Shown piece by piece: positions 26,701 through 39,127 of a stretch of 64,000 bases of DNA. The position numbers and the translations under genes were made by a program. A model generated the notes under the pieces. It saw only the letters and a list, made by a program, of their open reading frames with translations. It was not told the DNA's origin and did no database searches. Location: NCBI GenBank assembly GCA_013399855.1, contig VXAY01006712.1:521211-585210 (forward strand). The letters are read 5' to 3'. Source of the stretch: Oxyruncus cristatus. Lineage: Eukaryota > Chordata > Aves > Passeriformes > Cotingidae. How positions within the stretch are numbered: position 1 is the first letter of the stretch; each line of letters opens with the position of its first letter.

Positions 26701-29700
26701 CCAGTGTGTAATATAGCAGATTTTGTCTGACTGGAGGGCAAACAGGACATGCCCAAAGAGTAAATCGTGACCTACTGCGTTTCCATTTCAGTAAAGATAC
26801 CTAATGAGATGATCCAAATAGTTTCAATACTGTGGAATCTACCTCTCTGCTATTTTCACAAATTTAAACATTTCAGATTGTTGGTAAACTCCGGATTAAA
26901 AGGTCAGAATATTAAGGAGTTTCATGATCTGGAAATAACAGCTTTTGACGTGCTGTTCTAACAAAGCTGCAACCCTCTTCTTCCACTATGATGCATGTAA
27001 TTCCACTCTGTCCCACTTCCCAGAACTGGAGGTAAACAAAATCACAGGAGAACAATACTTTCAGGATGTTTTCAGCAGCATTAATGTTAAGCTTTTATGT
27101 AGTCAGACACTTTGGCATGTGTTTTTTAAATCTTGTTTGTCATGAAAAGCTGTGTTCTCCTTTCCTCTTTTGTCACAAATAAAAATTCCTGAGGGTAGGA
27201 GAACTGAGGTTCTCAGTTCTCTAATTACAGCTGAGCTGAATACAGTTCAGTTCTTTCACAGCTTTTTAAGCATTTCTGATTTTGTTCTCACAACTGAGTA
27301 ACATGGACATATGTGAAAAGGATAATATCGGGAAAAAGTAGAATAGAACATTCAAATCTTAGCAAGATGCAATTCAACTGAAATATGCCAAAGCTTGGGA
27401 AAATTACTCATCATTCTATATTTATTAATGCTGAAATACCTAACATTAATTTTTTGTTTAATCAGCTTCACTTCCCATTTTGTTGTAACCATTATAAACT
27501 TAATTCAAGGAAAATTGCATTGTTCTCTGGAATTAACAAATAAACCTTGACCCTCAATCTTCTCTTTTTTTTTAATCAGTTCATCAGGTCTCAGAATACA
27601 TTTCTGAATAATTTCACATGCAAAGACCACATTAGGAAAAAAACCAAACCACCACAAGCAAAACCAAAACAATCTATAACTCATGCCTAATAATAAAAAC
27701 ATTTAGATATCTGCAAGAAAGCATAAGGATAAGGTTCATTTACTCTGTAGTCGATATTACATTTCCATCATATGTCTTTTATCTGCTAACCAGTCTCTCA
27801 AATCTTTCAGAAACTTAATATGGGACTTTCTTGAGTAAAAGAATCAGCAGAGGCATGCACATGATTAAATATTGACAGTGTTGTCATATTTTTGACATTC
27901 ACATTTTGTTTTATATATAATAGGCTGAAGGCATTAACTAGAAAGGCAGAATTTCTGCTGTACTTGGATCATAAAACTTAAAGCAACGCTAAATATTTAG
28001 TTTGCAAGCTTAACTGAAAGTATGTATTTTCTTTTCCTAGCCAGGAATCATTGTTGTGCAAAACCCACTCATTATCAAATAAATTCCTTCAGTATCAGTT
28101 GCCAGAAGGCACTGCAGAACCTATTGGCCTGGTTATATGCAGTAAAGGGAAGATTTAGTTATTTCTCTGCCATTCCTATTCTCAATTTCCCAGCTGTCTC
28201 CGGTCAGAAGGACCCACAGCAGCTCAGACCAAAGTCCTCCCCCACCAGCATCGTCTCGAGCACTGGACAATGCTGGCACTACCCCTGTACACACTCACGT
28301 TTCCCAGCCCTGGGATGCCGTAAGCTACAGATAGTGCCTTTGTTTTGAAGAGATAAGCATCTTTAATGTGACCTCTGTGAGAAGTCTCGTATTCTAGAAC
28401 CTGAAAACTGATAAGATGTTCAACCTTTGCAAAATGGAAATAATGCAGTCGAAGGATCTGCAATAAATATTTCAGCAAATAGACCACAGGTACAGTGGCA
28501 GAAAATCTTATATAACTACCACTGAATGTGTGGGAAAAAAAATTAAAACCCACCATCTTCTATAGGCCCACATAAGCAAAGCACCTACCACATAAAGACA
28601 GGAAAAAACATGAAGCCAAGTGATGATTTTTTCCTTCTGATATCGAATGGAAAAAATCAAGACTAACGATTCTGACCTCAGTCTTCTAGGTCTGACATTC
28701 ATTTTGCAGGCAATTGTAAATCCCCATCAGTCTGTTCAAAATACAAACCTTGATCCTGTCTAGCACAAAGACTGGTTAGGAAATATTAAAGAAAATTATC
28801 CATTATAGATGATTTGGTTGCATGAGTTTGTCTTCTTGTATTTGTTTAGGTCATGACCCAGTACTTCTAAGAACTGCATCAGTCTGAGTTTTAACCGTGA
28901 GCTCCTTCTATTTGTAAGTATAGGTATAGAGGTGGTAATTTACTCTGCTTTTGCAACTAATGTACTTATGTTTTGCAATTTCAATTACTGCAAGACATAA
29001 TCATCAAGACTAAAAGCTAGTACTAGGTTAAAAACCATCCAAATGAGGATGGGGAAATGACTATAAACCCTATCTCCTCTTACCCTGGAGAAGTTACAGA
29101 GTTCTCTGCTTCCATCTGTTGGTAAAAAACCAGCCAAAAACAGACATCAAGCTAGTCTGCCTGCATGTTCATCTACAAAAGAGGTTAGGAAGCAAAAATC
29201 CTCATAATTTGCTGTGGTGCAGATGCTGAAGATTTTTCACCTGCTCAGTGCCTTCTGGTGGAAGTTCCCACAAAATGGAAGGGTCTTCCATAGCAAAAGG
29301 TCTGGGTTAGCCCTGATGATGGCCCTCACCCCTCAGTGGCAATGGCTGCATCAGCTTTGTGGATCATTGTGTTAAGAGTGAGCACTGCTTCAGTCACAGG
29401 TATGAAGCTATGAGAAAAGCTGGCTAGACACTGCACACCCACATAAGGGTCTCTTCCAAGTCAGGAGTGTCAGACTTTGCCAAAATACACGTCATGGAGG
29501 AAATTAACACAAGTCACTGCCATTTTTCGCAGTGATGAGCCTTAAAAGTACCTTTGATTTTCAGATAAATTCCCAAAGCAATGATGACGACACTAAGATG
29601 CATTCTCTCAGTTTATTTATGCCACAAATACAGTCTTTTTCTATGGGTCTTATTGCTTGCTTGACAACCATGCCATGTCATATCCGAAAGGATGTCAAGG

Positions 29701-32700
29701 GTTTGCTGCCACAAATATTTTTGTTCTGCAGAGCCTATCTAGTTTTCATGAGTATTCTCACCATCTACAAGACCAAATATGCTGAAGTTTTCTTCAGGGA
29801 AGGGAAAATAGTCAGGATACGGCTGTGTAAAGTACATGCCACTGTTGATCCAACAACTGCTATCTTCTTACACATTGAAGCTAATTCATGTGCCCTCTAT
29901 TAACACCCTTAGGAACCACTTCCCTTTAACTATTTCAAGATCTTCGAGACACAAGTATGCACGGTGAAACATCAAGTTCAGTTCCAAAGGCAAAAAAAAA
30001 CCCCTCTCAACTCTGACAGTTAAAATGGCAAACAGTTAGAAATTTCTGAGACTTAAAAGGGAGATTATCCGCTCAGTTGAACTGGTGGTCCTTTGTAGCT
30101 TGCATTCCTTGGATGTTTTCAGCAAACTGTTGATGGTTCTTCTGTTGTCTGCAATTGACAGTGGTGTTTTTGATTACTACCCCCAGGCTTGCTGTTTTCT
30201 TGAGAAACTCTCTCTTTACCAAGTGCCTTGCCTTTGAATCTTTCTTTTCTATTAAAGCAGATTTAGGCTTTTCTTCCCTTTCAATCTGTTTTCCGTTTTC
30301 TTCTCACCTCTTCATGTTTCCCCAAGTTATTCAAAATGCTCCTTCTGCATTTTGACTCTACATATTTCTCATCCCACGTCTTTTTTTTCATTTTCTTTAA
30401 CGAGCTGCTTGCTACTCATTTGTCTTTCAATTTTGTCTCTGAACACTTTTCTACCATTAATACTTCTGCACAACAAAATTCTGTTTAAAATTAACTACTT
30501 CATGAGTATTAAGCTGACAAACCCCTATCAGTGGTTTTTAACCATTTTTGGGTTTTGACTGTTATGACAAGAGCAAGAAGTTTTAGTGTTTCTCCATTGA
30601 ATCAGAGACAAAATTAACAATCATATTTTCCACTAGACTCTCAAGCTACACAGTTCATGTAGAAAATCTAGAAGTGTATTTTCTGCCTCCTCCTCCATAG
30701 CTCATTGCTAGTTTTCTCCTAAAATACCATCATGCAGTTTCTAACGAATTTCATTCCATTATACAAATATTATGTAACTTGAAAAACCAGTAATAAATGT
30801 AGGACAAATAAGTAACAAGATTGCTGTAGTAAGACACTCTGGATAAGGGAGAGAAATACAACAAAAACGTCACATAGGGAAATATGAGGGTCAGTATTAT
30901 TATGTAACTACTGTTTTTATATTTATTGAGCATACCTAGGTACCTTGCTTTCACCACCTAGAAAATGAACTATGTTTTGGTGACCTGTTCTTTTCACAGT
31001 CCACTTTGGTCCTACTGCTAATAGTCGGCATATTTTCTAGCAAACATCTGACTTTTGACATAAAACCTTTCTGGCATTTCTGGGAAGATCAAGGAAGGTT
31101 CATTAAATGGTCAAAAGAAAAGTGTGTACAGCCCTTTATCACTCTTAGGCACGTTGAAATCGTACAAACTGCTGTATCTTTCTGTGACACAATATTTCAT
31201 TATGTCTTGTTTTGTCAACCAAACCACAGGTCAAATGAAAGATCCCTTTAAGATCCCTGTGTATGTTACACAGATATTGTGTGTTGTTTTGCTAAGCCCA
31301 TCCCTGCAACAAAAGCCTGTAGCTCAACAATTTATGTAAGTGTATGTTTCCAAGGAATCTCAGACAACTACAACTTGAAATTACACAATTGACCTTTGTG
31401 TAAAAGTTCTGCATCCTTTGTGCAGTTTGTAAAATTTCAGTAGTATTTAAGTGGCCATCAGAGAGCTTGTGGGCCTGCAGTCCAGAGCTGACTTCCCCCG
31501 GAGTAAACTGGTTTTATGAAAGATTCCATGAAAACAAAAAAGCTCATTTTGTAATGAGTAGAGTGCTGGATGGCCAATGTCTTCCAGTTTTAGAACAGAG
31601 TCCACATAACAGGAGCATGAAGATCGTATTTCTATCCAAGTCTGAACATATGTAATTGAGCATTAAAGAGCCTTCCAAGACAGCTAACAGCAGGAGCTTC
31701 TTTCCATGCCAAAAATGTCTTTTCTTTAATGAAAGTTGTATGTTGTAGTGCAGAGAAAGCACAGAAACCAACCAAAGTAAGGGAGTTTGAAAGATGTCAG
31801 ATGAAAAGGTTTGGCAGCAGCTTTGAGAGAGGAAGCACCATAAATAGATTTTCAACTGTTCAACAGACAGTTCAAACGGGATGACTAAGAAAGACAGTAG
31901 AACTCCTCATTCTGCCAGCTAGACCCAATTGTATAATTACTTATGTTGTTCACAGTCTGCTTACCTAAGAAAAACAATAAAAGATTTTCATGTATGAAAT
32001 ATTAACTAACCAAAACACACTGAAGCCACACAGATACTGAACTATTTATCGAGATATTTAGTTAAGAACTATTTATCAAGATCACGCTAGTGACATAAAA
32101 ACATAAGGCATGCTTCGGACTGTAGGCTTTTTTTCTTCGTTTTTCTGGAAGGTATTCAGAACCACTTCGGAATGCCAAGAGAACAGTTAATTTGTTGTGT
32201 ACATGTGAACAGTTTAACCAGATGTATTTGCTAAAGGTTAGCTGAAGAAATTTCACACCGTGACCAGATATATTTGACCCTTAAAAAGCCACGTTTGGTG
32301 AGCAGGAGACAACTTTCTCTATTAATGATGTCAATCAAGCTGATAAAGACTTTATCAGTTAGTATACTATTTAAATTGCAGCCAGGCCCAGGTAACAACT
32401 GCACTGGACATTCTACAGATTTCTATAAGGATGTTTGTCNTTTTTTCTGGTTTCTTATAAGAATTCGATCAGTTTAAAATATGCATAATTTGTCACTTTA
32501 TTTGATCAAAAGTTATTCTGTATATCTTAGAGACATGAATAACTGAGCCTATATGAGTAAGTGTATTTCAGGTCAAACAGTAAAAGATTCTCAACTTGAA
32601 ATTTCACCACTTCAGACCTATTCTTTATCCTCAGCCAAGATACAGTCAGTTTATTTAGGGAAGAATTATTTATCTGCCAGGTTGTATAAAAGTAAAGTTT

Positions 32701-34536
32701 AAATAAATTTCACACACACTGACCTTCAGAAAAACCATACTGTAAGGATACTATTTGTAGCCTGAGTAACATGCTTGTGTGAGATTTAGTTGTTTGCAAC
32801 CTGACAGTACTAACACTGGACAAAGAAAAAAATCTGCTTTCATTTATTTATTTTATATTTATTTGTATTCCTCATGGATTAATTTGAAGTCCTGAAATAA
32901 CAATAACAGTGACGGTAGTGCCCATCCATTCTAGCAAGGAAATGACCACTGAGGAGCTTGAATTCTGTTTTATATCCTTGGGGTTTAAGAGCACTTGTGC
33001 CACTCTTATTTAGGGTGGCTGCTGGAAACAAAATGAGACTTGACAGGTAGGACAAGTGTTGCAGTGTCTGCATGACACTTGGTACAATTACAAAATGAGT
33101 GTCTAAGAATCAAGGACCAGCATCACAGCACTGCACATTAGTGGAGAAGAGTACAGGACATTAGCAGTATAAAGACACTGCAACAGTGAGCAGACTCCAA
33201 TCACTGCATGCTGTTTTCAAGAAGCATTGAACACAGCAGGCACTGGATCAATAAGACACTCCTAAAGTATAATGTAATAATGCTGTGGATTGCAACACTC
33301 CCAAATAGTAATCCCTAGCTGGGGAACATCACAGTGACAATTTAAGTCACTACATGAGTGCAGTTCATGTATAATAAAACAATGGGGAAAAGGGAAGAAA
33401 CTGGTATTTTTTTAAAATCAGTAATGTGGTATCTAATCTGACTTAACAGAACAGCAGAAAAACTTTTAAGATGGAACTACTGCACTAATCCAAAAGCATT
33501 TATCTTCTTAACTACAGAAATTAAAAGAGTCAGAATGTTTGTTGGCTTATGAATTCTTGCAAATTTCAGTTTGTATTTTACCTTATTTGTCCTCAAAGTA
33601 AGAGATTTATACTAAACCAGAAATATCTTTGCATAACTACTGCCTGTAGTACGTACATATTGTCATTAAAAGCACAGGATTTACAAGTTGGTCAACACAT
33701 GCTTATGATTCAGAACATTTTTCTCCATTCAGTAGAGCTGGTAAGTTTGTGCTGTGGAATCTACCACCTGCTGCTGGCATCACACAGAGTTGGAATGGCA
33801 AAAGCTTTCTATCCCATTAGCAAAAATGACAATTGCACTCAGGAAGATGTCACACTGAAAACCAGTCTTTCAGATACCCACGTATGACAAAGTCTCAAGT
33901 CAATCATGATTTCTTATGTCTATCAGATGCCCAGAGTCTACTCCTGTTGTATACTTTCATTTGACCATAAGGCAGTAAATGAGACCAGACATCATTCACT
34001 TTCGCAGGAGAACATGATGTTATTAGTAAAATAGAAGAAACAAAATTGAGTCATTAGTCTCAGAAGTGATGAACGTTACCCTGCCAAACACTGTGCCAAT
34101 CTCCTTGCCAGTGCCAGATGGTTTCCTTAGGAGGCTGTTCAACAGCCTGAGAAATCTCTGAAGTTGCTGTCAATCAGGCCAAATTTTATTTTGCATTTTC
34201 ATTCCATTATTTCTATATATAGTTCTATGATCCTGTACTGTCTGAAAGTTTAGAAAAAAAGAAATCCCTTCTAAGCTCTGAGACACTGGGTCAGTATCTA
34301 ATTATCGTGCTGGAACCACCTCGTGTGTGTGTGGGGAAGGGCAGCCTCAGAAGCCACATGGCAGCCTTGGAACTCAGGATTTCACATGGAGTGGCTGTCA
34401 GTCAAAAGGGCAGCCTGGAAGCCAGAGCTCACTGACCACTCTGTAGCTTTTTCTTCTCCAGAGCTTTCTATGGCCATGTGGAGCCAGACTCCCATAGGGC
34501 TCTTTGGTGGTAGCTATTTTTCCCTTAATATCTTAA
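23788..34536. other. Long AT-rich stretch with no gene seen
   Basis: Over 10 kb without a recognisable exon, retroelement or RNA gene. The longest reading frames (123 codons at 29532-29903 plus; 108 and 110 codons near 28.0-28.6 kb) have no domain, low-information composition and no supported splice sites. There is an (AAC)n run near 24954-24970 and one unknown base at 32440. If host exons are hidden in the window, a long intron or gene desert like this is what would surround them. Confidence 0.55.
26063..26085. repeat. (AAAT)n microsatellite
   Basis: Five to six AAAT tetranucleotide units. Confidence 0.9.
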
Positions 34537-34675
34537 CCTCTTTTTTCTCTCTTTCTTTAATCCTTTTTCTCTCTCTCTCCTTCTTTCTTTCTTTGCTTCC
34601 GTTTCTTCTCTTAATTTCTTTTTTTCTTTACTCTTAATCAATTTCTTTCTTTGCTCTTTTCTTACTTAATATTTT
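34537..34675. repeat. Pyrimidine-rich low-complexity tract
   Basis: About 140 bp of nearly pure T and C on the plus strand, including CTCTCTCT and CTTT-type units. It ends just before the LTR at 34698. The TTTTAG at its end resembles a 3' splice acceptor, but no exon follows. Confidence 0.85.
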
Positions 34676-34697
34676 AGGTAACTTTAAACCAGTGGGT

Positions 34698-35088
34698 TGT
34701 AAAGGTTCACATGCAAGGCCCCCCTGGGAAACTCCACACACACACCAATATGATGATAAGGAAGCTCCAACTTTATTATTAGCCCGGTGTCTTTCATACA
34801 GTTATGCACACTATTATTTAATACTTGATTGGTTACAAAACTGTTCACATGCCTAACACTATATTCTTATTGGATAGATAGTATATCTTTATTTTAAAAT
34901 TCTCTTCCTTCACACCTAACTACAACATCTTGTTTATCTAATTCTTGTTATGCTATTGACCTTCAGCTCCAAAACTTTCTCAAAACCATCCAGCAGCTGC
35001 CTCTTGTTACGTGAACTTCAATCCCAAAACTTTCCCTAAACTGTCAGTAGCTGGTCCACAGCAGTTTCTACCCAAAAGGTTCCCTACA
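34698..35088 (-). mobile_element. Short solo LTR with 4-bp duplication (LTR E)
   Basis: On the minus strand the element begins TGTAGGGAACCTTTTGG and ends GAACCTTTACA. It has TG...CA ends and is flanked by a perfect 4-bp direct repeat, GGGT (34694-34697 and 35089-35092). A minus-strand AATAAA lies at 34772-34777 with about 75 bp of U5-like sequence beyond it. The 391-bp length and 4-bp duplication suggest an ERV1 (gammaretrovirus-like) origin, unlike the 5-bp elements elsewhere in the window. No internal retroviral genes are present. An alternative is a 6-bp ERVK-type duplication that has decayed. Confidence 0.7.
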
Positions 35089-38000
35089 GGGTTGGATTCT
35101 GCAGAGTTGAGTGGGTTGGCGTGTGCTGGGTCAGTGCTTTGTGGAATGCTCTACCTTGGTTTTGTGTCACTTCTTTAAACTTTTGCCAAAACCCTTATTT
35201 CCTCCTAAAATTGAGAGAGTCTCCTGGGAAGACATGTCAGTGTTCTCTCTTTAGGCTACCTCAAGCTATTAAAAACCAAAGCCTCTGCAAAAGTTAACTA
35301 GGTAAAACTTTTGGAATCTTGCATATTTTTAAAAAGTAATACTCCCAGTGAAGCTTGTGGCTTTGGGACTGGGCTCTTACATGAGCATCCAACACCATGC
35401 TTGTTTCAATATCTGGTTGTTTCATCATCTGGTTTCAATATACAACTTGATTCTAAACACTTTTCATATTTAAACAAGGGGCACACTCAAATCACACATT
35501 CAGCCAAGGACTTCAGCTATTTTTGAGAGAGCAAAGTTATTTCTTCCTATTTCTTCCAATAAGACTTAGAATCAGAAAGTCAATCTGCAGAAACTTTAAT
35601 TATCTCTGACATCTCAGTGCTTCCATATTTAGGAAATGGGCTGAGAACGAGATTGAGTAATGATTTTGCAATGTAACGACTGTGTAAAATCATGCCTCTC
35701 ACATTTACTTAATGGATTGGAAAGTCTACTGCACTTTAACAAGACTGCTAATAAACCCTAGCTGTATATCAGGAAGACAGAATATTTAGCAGTGGGAGAG
35801 TTTAAAACTAAGCCACAATTTTCTTTGATGTGATTCTTTTCGACCAAATTTTTTTGCAATGTGTGCATGAAAAATCTGACATTTCCCACGTGTTAGTCAC
35901 ATACATTTTTTTTCCCAGAAGTGTTCTTTGTTGTAGGGGTTTCTGTGTCTTCTTTACTTTTTCCAGACCCCATACAGTCTTCTCGCACAAAATGTACAGC
36001 AAGCACAGTAAGAATGAATATCATTTAGTATTTTCAGAGGTGCTCAATGCAAAGGAGGCTCTTTTCAAAGACATAATGCAGAAATGCAAGTTGAAGGAGT
36101 GCTGACTGGGGATCCAGTCTGTAAGATAAATAACAAATACATTAGGAATCCTATGGCTGCAACACATGCAACTAAAAAAATTGAATCAGAACTCATCTAC
36201 ATGTCCAAAACTTGAATAGGACTAGACAAAAAGTTTAAATATCAAGCAAGTCTTAGGCCCTTTCTCCACTTCAGATGCTCTCTCAAAGCATCAATTGTTC
36301 TTATCAGTGTAAATATCTCCCAGCTGTTGCTGCCCTACTGTCAGCATAAAGCAGCACTGTATCAGGACTCAGGTAAAGCTGACACATCCCTCTATGTATT
36401 TCCATACAAGCTGGTTATTAAATACTTCATACTTCCACAAAACACAAAAGAAAAAAAAAATCAAGTTTAAAGTTAGCTTGAAAGTTCTGTTAGCAGATAC
36501 TTTGTTTGGCAAAGGTAAGGAAATTAACACGCTTGAGAAATAGGGATTATCTCTTTCCACTGGGGCAGGCAGGAAATTTGGAGAAGTAAAAAAGGCAGTG
36601 CCTTGAAATTTCCCTTGACAGAATACAAGTGAAGTATGAGCATTCACGGAAAACATTTCGAGTTTAAGAGACATCATTTCTACGTTCCATTTTCTGACAC
36701 ACAGTTATCTATTCTGATTCCAAAAACTTTTAGAAAAAGAGCACCATTTCCTTGCTTGTGTCCCAGTACACGTTACCTGCACAAGATTTCCTGGACAACA
36801 TAATAAATGGGAACTCTTCTCAATTCAAAATACACATCCCTGCCTCTGCGTCCATAACATCTTCCTCTATTGAAATCAACAGCCAAGAAAATTTAATATT
36901 ATTGAATATTTCAGATTAGTGGCACTTTTGTTGATTAATGGTTGCTTCTATTGTGACTCTTATAAAAATTGGATACAACTTCCTTATGCTACTGCTTGTA
37001 CAGGCAGACATAAACCCACAGTTTTCTTCAAAAAGGATTTATCACTGTTCTTATAACCTACAAACTACATAAAGCATCGGTGTGGGTGGCTGTGACTGCG
37101 TAAGTACACCACCTTATGTTGAAGTAAAGGTAGCAAAACACAAAATGATTCAAACAATCCCTTAGAAGGCAGAAAATTACCTCCTTTGGGAATGAACAAC
37201 TCACTAACAAAATCACAGTTTTGCCTTACCGTGAAGAAAAAGAGTCAAGGAGAAAGACATTCTAAAAGGACTGAATTTGCCAGACTTTTTTAGTATGGAA
37301 CTGGAACATAAATTGTGAGGAAAATTTTAACCAGGCATTAGGATTCCTTCCTCATGTTTTAATACATAATTTTCTAGACCATAGCATAAATAACAGCTTT
37401 TATTGTACAAAGCACTAACACTAAGACAGAGCCACGGAAATTTTCAAAACACTGGAACTGCTTAGACAAGTTCTGATATTTGTGATTCAGAGAGACGTAC
37501 AACAGTTTAGTCACAGGATGAACTAGCTGCAAACTTCCTTCAGGTAACAAAATCCTGGATCTATTACTTGCTTGTCCAGCAGTAACATCACTTTTATGAA
37601 TAATTCATGTGGCATAATTGTCTTCCATGTTTCTGTCAGAAATACTAATTATCATGTTATCATAGAGTCAAAAGGGTAATTAAAAATGTATTACTGTAAC
37701 AGTCAAATTTTCTGCAAAGAAATGGCAAAAGATGAAGTCAAGTTCTTGATTTCTTGTTGGTGCGTTCAAGCTGCAGAAGCATAAACCAGAGAATGTCTTG
37801 CACCTATAGCAAGCCTTTTAAATAACCTACATGGATCTCTGTTTTCAGTGGAACTGCTGTGCTTAGTCACTTGGTTAAACAAGGTGTTATTTTATCATTG
37901 GAGGTAAAATTACCAAGGGAGGAGGTAGTATTTAATTTGAAAAGGCAATAACAGATTCTGTGCTGCCAGAGGCATGTGTAGCATATAAAATCTCTTCTGA

Positions 38001-38468
38001 GGGAATTGTACAATCCTTTCCAGGCTTTTGAAAGTATCACTCAGTCATCTGATTAACTGTCAGATGCAGTACTCAGTTCCTTAACAGTTTATGAAGAGTA
38101 AACCAAATCACTAACAACATTCAGTGTCAATTTGGCAACTTTTCCTACCCCCTACCAGTGGAGAACTGGGGGGAAAGGGAGAAGGACAGGGCAGCACTCA
38201 GGTGCTGCACAAGGATACTTCATGTTATACATTTGCTTGTCCTAAGGATGGTAATGAGAAAGGAAAAACATCACATAAGATATGAATTCAAGGAGTTTGT
38301 TGGGATCACAATGACCATGGGAGAGAACCTGGAAAATGCTTCAATATTTGCAATAATTTTTAAATAAATAACCTTTCATTTATAATTATTTGTTAGTAGA
38401 GCACAATGAGATTTTGTAAAATTTCATCAGGATTTAATTTCATGAAGCTAAATATAAAGCTAGTTCTT
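35089..38468. other. AT-rich DNA, no gene seen
   Basis: No recognisable exon or repeat family. Reading frames of 64-102 codons have no family resemblance. Confidence 0.6.
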
Positions 38469-38557
38469 GGGGGGGGGGGGGGGGAAAAAAGGAAAAAAAA
38501 AAAAANNNNNNNNNNNNNNNNNNNNNNNNNNNNNNNNNNNNNNNNNNNNNNNNNNNN
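38469..38557. other. Assembly gap after a poly-G/poly-A tract
   Basis: Sixteen G (38469-38484) are followed by A-rich sequence and then 52 unknown bases (38506-38557). The context is like the gap near 8.3 kb. The reading frame crossing it is not meaningful. Confidence 0.9.
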
Positions 38558-39127
38558 TAAATAACCAAGTAGAGTTCTTGGAACAGATTTGCTATCAGAA
38601 TGACTTAAATCTCTCTTTGAAAGGATATAAATTGCATTTACCCCTTGATAAACCTAAGAGTAGAAAGACGACAAACATAAACCACTTCATTATAATCCAA
38701 AGGCTTTGGTTGGACATGGATACTGAAGTGCTTTAACTATTGACAACCCTTTGCATTGCCCTGTCATGATGTTGAAGCCACGATGCACAAAGAAAGATCA
38801 GGTTTGTGGATGCAGACAGAAGTTATTTCTAAGCTGTTTACATTAAAGAGCAGATACATGTTTTTTCCAGACAAACTCTCTCTCCCATTAAGCTGTGCTT
38901 CCTTTTACTTGCATGTTGTCTGCACTATGTTTGCATCGTGCTTGTAAAACCAGTGTTACCCTCTTACATCAAGGCTGGGACCACTTCAGCCTCCAGCTAG
39001 GAGGAGGTTACAATGACTATTATTCTCCCATCCTTTATTTTTTTTTTTTTTTAAGCTTAACTCGGAATTACACAACAGTTTTCTGCCCACCTTCCTCATG
39101 GTATTTTTTGCTAGTTTTCTGCAGTTG
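38558..39127. other. AT-rich DNA, no gene seen
   Basis: Nothing recognised apart from a poly-T run near 39038-39052. Positions 39123-39127 are the left target-site duplication (AGTTG) of the next LTR. Confidence 0.6.

Noticed and set aside
29532..29903. 123-codon plus-strand frame in an otherwise empty region
   Set aside because: No domain, signal peptide or family resemblance and no splice context; a frame this long is expected by chance in 64 kb.
33549..33887. 112-codon plus-strand frame
   Set aside because: No recognisable motif or supporting signals; treated as chance.
34640..34700. Pyrimidine tract ending in TTTTAG, like a 3' splice acceptor
   Set aside because: No open exon follows; the next sequence is the end of a solo LTR.
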